From the IMG/VR virus record IMGVR_UViG_3300050821_007199, positions 1 to 42,800 of that record: a DNA stretch of 42,800 nucleotides, one strand, 5' to 3'. Every line of letters starts with the position of its first letter. The first letter of the stretch is position 1. Below the pieces are notes generated by a model, which did no database searches, was not told the DNA's origin, and saw only the letters and a program-made list of their open reading frames with translations. The translations under genes and the position numbers were made by a program. Positions 39,109 through 42,800 of the stretch are shown piece after piece. Source of the stretch: a virus.

Positions 39109-39539
39109 CAATGCTCCAATCTAGTTACTAGGTATTCGGTACGGGGGTTCTCGCGGTCGTCTTTGTGGACAACGCACTTGCTGTTCTCGCCGTCCACGAA
39201 GGCATCGGAATGAATCACCCCGCAGTTCACTAGGGCATCCAGACCGCATTTCCAAAAGTTGTCGAAGTCTCCGCGCTGACGCGGCCCCAAGTAAACATCC
39301 ATGCGAACGGTGTAGCGCACCTTGCGCCGGTCGGCGGCGTCCTGGGGGGCCACTGTCCGGCCCCGCGCAAAGATGGCGACGGCATCTTTGAAGGCTTTGA
39401 CCTCCGGGCTGACTTTGCGGCCCCGATGCGCGTAGCCGTCCCTGCCGGTATACATGCAGGGTTGATAGGCATGGTTGACCGTCGGCGGGATGAGGTAGGG
39501 AACCGTGAACGCTACGACCTCTTCGATTCCAGTTGACAT
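39108..39539 (-). CDS. rusA: RusA-like Holliday-junction resolvase
   Basis: This is a 143-residue protein. The strand YTVRMDVYLGPRQRGDFDNFWKCGLDAL (in outline), then a VIHSDAFVDG ending, matches the RusA family. The spaced Asp residues in RGDFDN and SDAFVDG are the metal-binding acids. It would resolve recombination or replication branches before packaging. It is the first gene of the minus-strand operon, only 28 nt from the divergent plus gene at 39568. An in-frame CTAGTTACTA variant lies at 39121-39130. Confidence 0.82.
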   Translation of the reverse strand: MSTGIEEVVAFTVPYLIPPTVNHAYQPCMYTGRDGYAHRGRKVSPEVKAFKDAVAIFARGRTVAPQDAADRRKVRYTVRMDVYLGPRQRGDFDNFWKCGLDALVNCGVIHSDAFVDGENSKCVVHKDDRENPRTEYLVTRLEH

Positions 39540-39570
39540 AGTTGCAGCTTACCTGCACAGTGTAGTTATG
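39533..39570. promoter_or_regulatory. Compact divergent region with motif copy at a start codon
   Basis: The 28-nt gap between the two divergent genes holds TGTAGTTATG (39561-39570), whose ATG is the start of the plus gene. A TTGACA (39533-39538) lies inside the rusA start region. For the minus operon a TTGCCA -35 and TAAGCT -10 at 17 bp are weak and flank the motif. Promoters may extend into both genes, and a repressor here would control both sides. Confidence 0.4.
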
Positions 39571-39816
39571 GCAACTAAAAAACTCACCACAAAAGGCTAT
39601 GCGAAGGGGGTAGGCCAACGCTCCAAGAAGCGTACCGGCTATATCGTCCAGAGCATCCGCATTTTGGTTGCGGATAACAAGAAGATGCACAACGCGGCGA
39701 AGGCGGAAAACCGCTCTTTCAACGGTTGGGCGCAAACTGTTCTGCTGCGCGAGGCCGACAAGGTTCTCAAGCGTGTAGAGGCTGCAAAACAAAAGAAAGT
39801 GACGACGGAGGCATAA
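39568..39816 (+). CDS. Small Arc/ribbon-helix-helix-like protein
   Basis: This is an 82-residue, Lys/Arg-rich protein. YIVQSIRILVADNKKMHNAAKAENRSFNGWAQTVLLREADKV (in outline) has the strand-helix-helix pattern of Arc-like proteins, with the RSFNGWAQTVL segment like the second helix of DUF1778/Arc types. Its ATG is within a dispersed motif copy, so it may regulate itself. It is the first gene of the replication module and a candidate binder of the motif. Confidence 0.6.
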   Translation: MATKKLTTKGYAKGVGQRSKKRTGYIVQSIRILVADNKKMHNAAKAENRSFNGWAQTVLLREADKVLKRVEAAKQKKVTTEA

Positions 39817-39817
39817 C

Positions 39818-40009
39818 TTGGCAAAACCCGCTGCACCACAGAAAGACAATCAACCCAAACCCCTCATCCCTGTGACCACTGACGCACGTTCCGAACTCTA
39901 CTTCCTGCTTGGCCGGTTGCAGGGCGCGGGCATCGAAAGTGCCGACCGCATCACGGTTCTGGTGACTGAGCTAACCGCACCTGCCCCCGCAGAAGGAGAG
40001 AATAACTAG
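39818..40009 (+). CDS. Hypothetical small protein, TTG start
   Basis: This is a 63-residue protein with a TTG start and GGAGG 7 nt upstream. A Pro-rich N-terminus precedes a helical half (SELYFLLGRLQGAGIESADRITVLVTELT in outline). Its stop sits in the string GAATAACTAG next to the following ATG. No function is recognised. Confidence 0.55.
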   Translation: MAKPAAPQKDNQPKPLIPVTTDARSELYFLLGRLQGAGIESADRITVLVTELTAPAPAEGENN

Positions 40010-40423
40010 ATGGCGACGCTATACCGCACGGATGGACGCATGGAGGAGTTGCAGCCCGCGAACGGCGTCAATTGGAGCCTCGAAGAGCTACAAACCCTCG
40101 TGGGCGGATACATCGAAGTGACCCGAACGGTAGACGGGCGATTCCTAGTGCTCGATGAGGAAGGGAAGCTCAAGCGCAAAGACTTGAACATCTTCGCTAC
40201 CCGGCTTTATGTGTACGGTCGTCACGACCCCATTGTGGGCGATGCGGTTGTGATCGACACTAGGTTGGAGATAAACGGGCCGGACGAGGAGGAGGAATCG
40301 TCCTGTCCCACGATGGGGTCGGGTGGTGTGCATACCGACTCCTACTATGACGATGGCATATGCCAAACCTGCGGGGCGAAAAAGAAACTCCCTATCGCCG
40401 CCGAGGAGGAGGACGATGGCTAA
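40010..40423 (+). CDS. DUF3846 protein with extra zinc-type tail
   Basis: This is a 137-residue protein. TDGRMEELQPANGVNWSLEELQTLVGGYIE in outline, then FATRL and PIVGDAVVID, is the DUF3846 signature. The family is frequent in phages and plasmids, with unknown role. The last 40 residues add an acidic tail with a lone C-x2-C (CQTC) and His/Cys residues. The start follows GAATAACTAGATGGC, a motif copy spanning the gene junction. Confidence 0.78.
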   Translation: MATLYRTDGRMEELQPANGVNWSLEELQTLVGGYIEVTRTVDGRFLVLDEEGKLKRKDLNIFATRLYVYGRHDPIVGDAVVIDTRLEINGPDEEEESSCPTMGSGGVHTDSYYDDGICQTCGAKKKLPIAAEEEDDG

Positions 40424-40718
40424 GAAAGGCCGCTACATCAGCGACGGGTACTCCGGGCAGACACCTATTAGGTTCTGCCCGGTCTGCTTTCATAAGCTCG
40501 ATGGCGTCACCAACCTACAGGGCAAAGAGAAGCCGCGAACCGGCGACTTTACGATCTGCATAGAGTGTGCCAATGTGCTGAAATTCACTGACAATTTGGA
40601 TATGGAGTTGTCCTCACTAGAGGCGATTCCTGTTGAGAGCCGCTTCGACTTTGCGAAGGTCGTTATGACCCTCAAGACGTTGGGGGCATATGCTAGTCGC
40701 TTCACCCGGAGGATGTAG
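40416..40718 (+). CDS. Small zinc-binding protein
   Basis: This is a 100-residue protein. CPVC followed 30 residues later by CIEC gives a zinc ribbon. N-terminal basic residues and helical ends suggest nucleic-acid binding. The ATG overlaps the DUF3846 gene by 8 nt with GAGGAGGA upstream. The function is unknown. Confidence 0.65.
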   Translation: MAKKGRYISDGYSGQTPIRFCPVCFHKLDGVTNLQGKEKPRTGDFTICIECANVLKFTDNLDMELSSLEAIPVESRFDFAKVVMTLKTLGAYASRFTRRM

Positions 40719-40720
40719 TT

Positions 40721-41002
40721 ATGGAAGTCCTAATGCCCCGCGAAGAGTGGGAGGATTTAAAAGAAACATGCTTACTCAAGCATGGGATGAGTGAGCGTGA
40801 TATTCGCCGTTTTCGCATGGTCTTCCTCGGTGCGCTCTCGGCTGCGACCGACTTTTATTGTGACCTCATCGCAGGGGATTTATCGCCGGAGGAGAAGCGA
40901 AAGCGGTATAACGATTGGATTGCTGATCTAGAACGTGAGATGAAAGAGTTTGAGGCTGAAATGCTGGCTTTTCTTGGAGAGGTGAATGTCAATATTCAAT
41001 GA
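40721..41002 (+). CDS. Hypothetical helical protein upstream of RepA
   Basis: This is a 93-residue protein, all-helical and acidic in its second half. The ATG is part of a dispersed motif copy, TGTAGTTATG (40714-40723), with GGAGG (40707-40711) as ribosome site. It overlaps repA by 17 nt, so it may help couple or regulate RepA translation, as leader peptides do in some plasmids. Confidence 0.6.
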   Translation: MEVLMPREEWEDLKETCLLKHGMSERDIRRFRMVFLGALSAATDFYCDLIAGDLSPEEKRKRYNDWIADLEREMKEFEAEMLAFLGEVNVNIQ

Positions 41003-41915
41003 ACCGGCGCGTAGGCCGATTAGTTCGACGGACACGCGCTACTATGACGCGCTGGCCGATGTGTACGGGGTTGATTATGTTGCTCCCGCTTTCCTTCATG
41101 TGACCGTTGCTCAATGTGGGATGCCGCTAAAAGAGCAGCCTTCGGATAGGCCATACGTTCGCTACAACGGTCGCGCTAGTCTCGCTCTGACTGCGGGCGT
41201 TTTGATGAACCCTGAGACTGAGAAATTTGAACTTCAAGGGTTGCCGTATGGCCCCCTGGCTCGACTCTTGATGATTGATATTTGCACTAAATCTGTGCTG
41301 ACAAAATCGCCTATCGTTGATATGAACGACTGCCAAACTCGTTACCTCGAAGACGATCTCGGCATTGTCTCGCGGGGTGGAGTTCGCGGTAGCATCCGGT
41401 CGTTTCAACGCCAGATGAAACGTCTTGCTGCAACGCACCTGACGCTTGGCATGGTGGTTGACAGTCGCGCCATAACCCTCAATCCCACTCCGGCGATTGC
41501 CAAGTATTCTCTCTGGCATCCTGACAGTCTCGATGAGCGAAAGTACATGGGAGAGGTCACGCTTTCTGACGAGTTTTTTGTTAGCCTTCTTGAACACGCG
41601 CTGCCGCTCGACCCTCGCGCTATCCGTGGCCTTCGGTCGTCGGCTATGGGCCTCGATCTCAATTTTTTTCTGACCCATCGCCTCTGCCGGATTTCGAGGG
41701 GAAAGACTGTGACGCTTGAGTGGAGTAGAGTTCACACCCATTTTGCCCCCGATATGATCGACCCTTGGGCGTTTCGCGCTTTTTTCAAGAAGACTTTGAA
41801 GCGTGTTGTAGGCTTCTATCCTGAAGCAAATGTTGAAGTTAGCGGCGAAGGTATCCATTTGCGATACTCCCCCTCCCCTGTGCGGCAAAGAGCACTACCT
41901 TTTTCCACAAAGTAG
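40986..41915 (+). CDS. repA: Plasmid replication initiator RepA (RepA_C family)
   Basis: This is a 309-residue protein. LPYGPLARLLMIDICTKSVLTKSPIVDM in outline, then RGSIRSFQRQMKRLAATHLTL, EHALPLDPRAIRGLRSSAMGLDL, and an FKKTLKRVVGFYPEANVEVSGEGIHL C-terminus match the plasmid RepA_C initiator family. These proteins bind iterons and start plasmid replication. The gene is followed directly by a DnaA-box-like site and iterons, completing a replicon. The ATG has GGAGAGG upstream and overlaps the previous gene. No other replication enzyme is seen in the window. Confidence 0.88.
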   Translation: MSIFNEPARRPISSTDTRYYDALADVYGVDYVAPAFLHVTVAQCGMPLKEQPSDRPYVRYNGRASLALTAGVLMNPETEKFELQGLPYGPLARLLMIDICTKSVLTKSPIVDMNDCQTRYLEDDLGIVSRGGVRGSIRSFQRQMKRLAATHLTLGMVVDSRAITLNPTPAIAKYSLWHPDSLDERKYMGEVTLSDEFFVSLLEHALPLDPRAIRGLRSSAMGLDLNFFLTHRLCRISRGKTVTLEWSRVHTHFAPDMIDPWAFRAFFKKTLKRVVGFYPEANVEVSGEGIHLRYSPSPVRQRALPFSTK

Positions 41916-41923
41916 CTGTGGAT
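41901..41923 (+). promoter_or_regulatory. DnaA-box-like pair at the origin
   Basis: TTTTCCACA (41901-41909) matches the relaxed DnaA-box pattern TTWTNCACA. A weaker inverted copy, TGTGGATTT (41917-41925 region), lies 8 nt away. They overlap the 3' end of repA and precede the iterons, the usual place for host DnaA in RepA-type plasmids. Confidence 0.6.
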
Positions 41924-41931
41924 TTCGATAG

Positions 41932-42024
41932 TTTTCCACGCTGACTTGTATTGGTCGCTTTTGGCTGATTTTTGAGTTTTCCACGCTGACTTATATCGGG
42001 TTTCCGCGCTGACTTATATCGGCG
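41932..42024 (+). repeat. Iteron array (replication origin)
   Basis: TTTCCACGCTGACTT and close variants carry GCTGAC at 41940, 41985 and 42008, with a degenerate GCTGAT at 41964, giving spacings of 24, 21 and 23 bp. The full units end in GTATTGG, ATATCGG and ATATCGG. This fits RepA binding sites on one helix face. The remainder of 42025-42247 holds a T8 run (42101-42108) and no gene I can support. Confidence 0.8.
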
Positions 42025-42247
42025 TTATATTGAACCGGTAGTTAAAGCCTGTAGCTTCTAAAGAAATACCCGGTAGTCGGTGAAGCGGGGCGGTGGATAT
42101 TTTTTTTGAAGCGAAACGCAACCCCAAAAGCAACCGCAAAGGCTCCGTGGCTCGATTTGGGGTATCTACCCCTCACCCAAACGGTTACAATCGCGTGGCG
42201 ACCCCTCAGAGGGCCGGGAATCGGCATCGTAGGTGATCGGAGGCAAC

Positions 42248-42550
42248 GTGAAAGACCGCATCGGGAACAAGTTGGCCGTCAAGGACAAGGTTTTGGTCGA
42301 GTTGCCGACCTCAAGCATCATCGGCTTCATCGCGGAAGCGGTAGAGCCTGGGCTTGTGGCTGTGCGTCGCGGGACGGCGGCGGCGGGTACTCCGGGCCGG
42401 TTGCTGGTGTCGGTCGTCTTCGCGCTGCCGGTTGACCCGGAGACTGGCTCGGTCGCCCAAGTCGTCAAGGTGTACGACCCGGACACTCACGAGGCCGTAG
42501 GGCCGTCGCTGATCTCTTCGGGTACGTCGGGGCCATCAAAGGCGAATTGA
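42248..42550 (+). CDS. Conserved small phage protein
   Basis: This is a 100-residue beta-rich protein. IGNKLAVKDKVLVELPTSSIIGFI in outline and VAQVVKVYDPDTHEAVG resemble a small phage family, perhaps an SH3/OB-like barrel. The GTG start at 42248 has GGAGG 5 nt upstream; the GTG at 42233 is less likely. It lies between origin and the AT-rich end. Confidence 0.62.
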   Translation: MKDRIGNKLAVKDKVLVELPTSSIIGFIAEAVEPGLVAVRRGTAAAGTPGRLLVSVVFALPVDPETGSVAQVVKVYDPDTHEAVGPSLISSGTSGPSKAN

Positions 42551-42800
42551 CGCAACCTAGAGGCTTGGGGCGCAGTCCCAAAACAATTCTATGGGTTGGC
42601 TGAGGCGTCGGCTGAGTGCTGGCGTAGTAGGTACGGGTCGCAACCGTAACAACCCCCTCCCGCCATGTAACGAAATAATAAAATGCTACATGAGGCTAGA
42701 CAGTGTATGCACAAATATGCTAAGAAGTAATGCGTTGATTCAACAAAAAACTTTTTCATTGCAAAAATTTTTTATCGACAGGTCAATACAAAATTTATTG
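42551..42800. other. Intergenic, AT-rich end of the window
   Basis: The first 100 nt hold a weak TTGGG/CCCAA hairpin (near 42569) and a GGCTGAG direct repeat. The last 140 nt are strongly AT-rich, unlike the rest, with the inverted repeat CATGTA/TACATG (42664-42692) and A/T runs. It could be an unwinding element, a partition or attachment region, or a boundary. No gene or RNA gene is supported. Confidence 0.5.

Larger units (their letters stand above)
668..40723. repeat. Dispersed 11-bp asymmetric motif, T(G/A)TAGTTA(T/C)T(C/G)
   Basis: Copies with an exact TAGTTATT core were found by eye. Plus orientation begins at 668, 945, 2615, 7104, 27294, 28652, 29717, 31289, 35532 and 36148. The inverse orientation begins at 1420, 2972, 4996, 9147, 15159, 16857, 17948, 25653, 28016, 32642, 35095 and 40000. 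TAGTTAT or TAGTTAC variants begin near 2002, 5875, 8665, 11234, 17632, 30711, 38649, 39121, 39561 and 40714. Copies occur between genes, across start codons and in genes, in both orientations. Chance expectation for the 8-bp core is below one, from my own composition estimate. Confidence 0.8.

Noticed and set aside
668-40723. TGTAGTTATT as a standard -10 promoter element
   Set aside because: Copies occur in both orientations inside genes and lack -35 partners; only 2582-2625 has a matching promoter arrangement.
42551-42660. tRNA gene near the right end
   Set aside because: A GGTACGGGTCGCAACC segment vaguely resembles a T-arm, but no cloverleaf or anticodon arm can be drawn.

Overview
The window reads as a near-complete or complete temperate phage genome that is maintained as a plasmid (a phage-plasmid), from a moderately high-GC, probably Gram-negative host. 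The host cannot be named from the sequence; an acidobacterial or proteobacterial host would fit. One strand carries a full podovirus-like virion set: terminase, portal, scaffold, N4 gp56-like capsid, adaptors, a large tail protein, internal virion proteins and a long tail fibre. The other strand ends in a plasmid RepA initiator gene followed directly by a DnaA-box-like site and about four iterons at a 21-24 bp spacing. I found no integrase, DNA polymerase, primase or replicative helicase. Replication would therefore rest on RepA plus host enzymes, and lysogeny would be extrachromosomal.

Layout. (A) 1-3974, plus strand: helically phased CATTGGCA repeats, a sigma70-like promoter, then a clamp-loader-like AAA+ ATPase, an ArdC-type antirestriction protein, a DUF2958 protein and several small unknown genes. 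Four of these genes carry the same small leader hairpin. The module ends at a bidirectional terminator (3998-4028). (B) 11688-4087, minus strand: a ribbon-helix-helix regulator, an SMC/RecF-like ATPase, and a tightly coupled run of small zinc-binding and membrane proteins. (C) 11800-12147, plus strand: one conserved small gene divergent from B, sharing a compact promoter/operator region. (D) 39539-12222, minus strand: a RusA-like resolvase, zinc and basic small proteins, packaging, head, tail, lysis (SleB-like hydrolase, lipoprotein, holin-like protein) and tail fibre. It ends at a bidirectional terminator at 12152-12181. (E) 39568-42550, plus strand: small regulators, DUF3846, RepA, origin, and one further small gene. 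If the molecule is circular, E and A join into one plus-strand plasmid/early module.

The most striking feature is an asymmetric 11-bp motif, consensus T(G/A)TAGTTA(T/C)T(C/G), scattered through the whole window. I count about 22 exact TAGTTATT cores on either strand, where fewer than one is expected by composition. Copies sit between genes, across start codons and inside genes. Inside genes they encode unrelated peptides (VVI, NNY, ITT) with AT-rich codons that the rest of the genome seems to avoid, so the constraint appears to be on DNA. The nearest known parallel is the set of dispersed stoperator sites of mycobacteriophage L5, but no repressor has been identified here.
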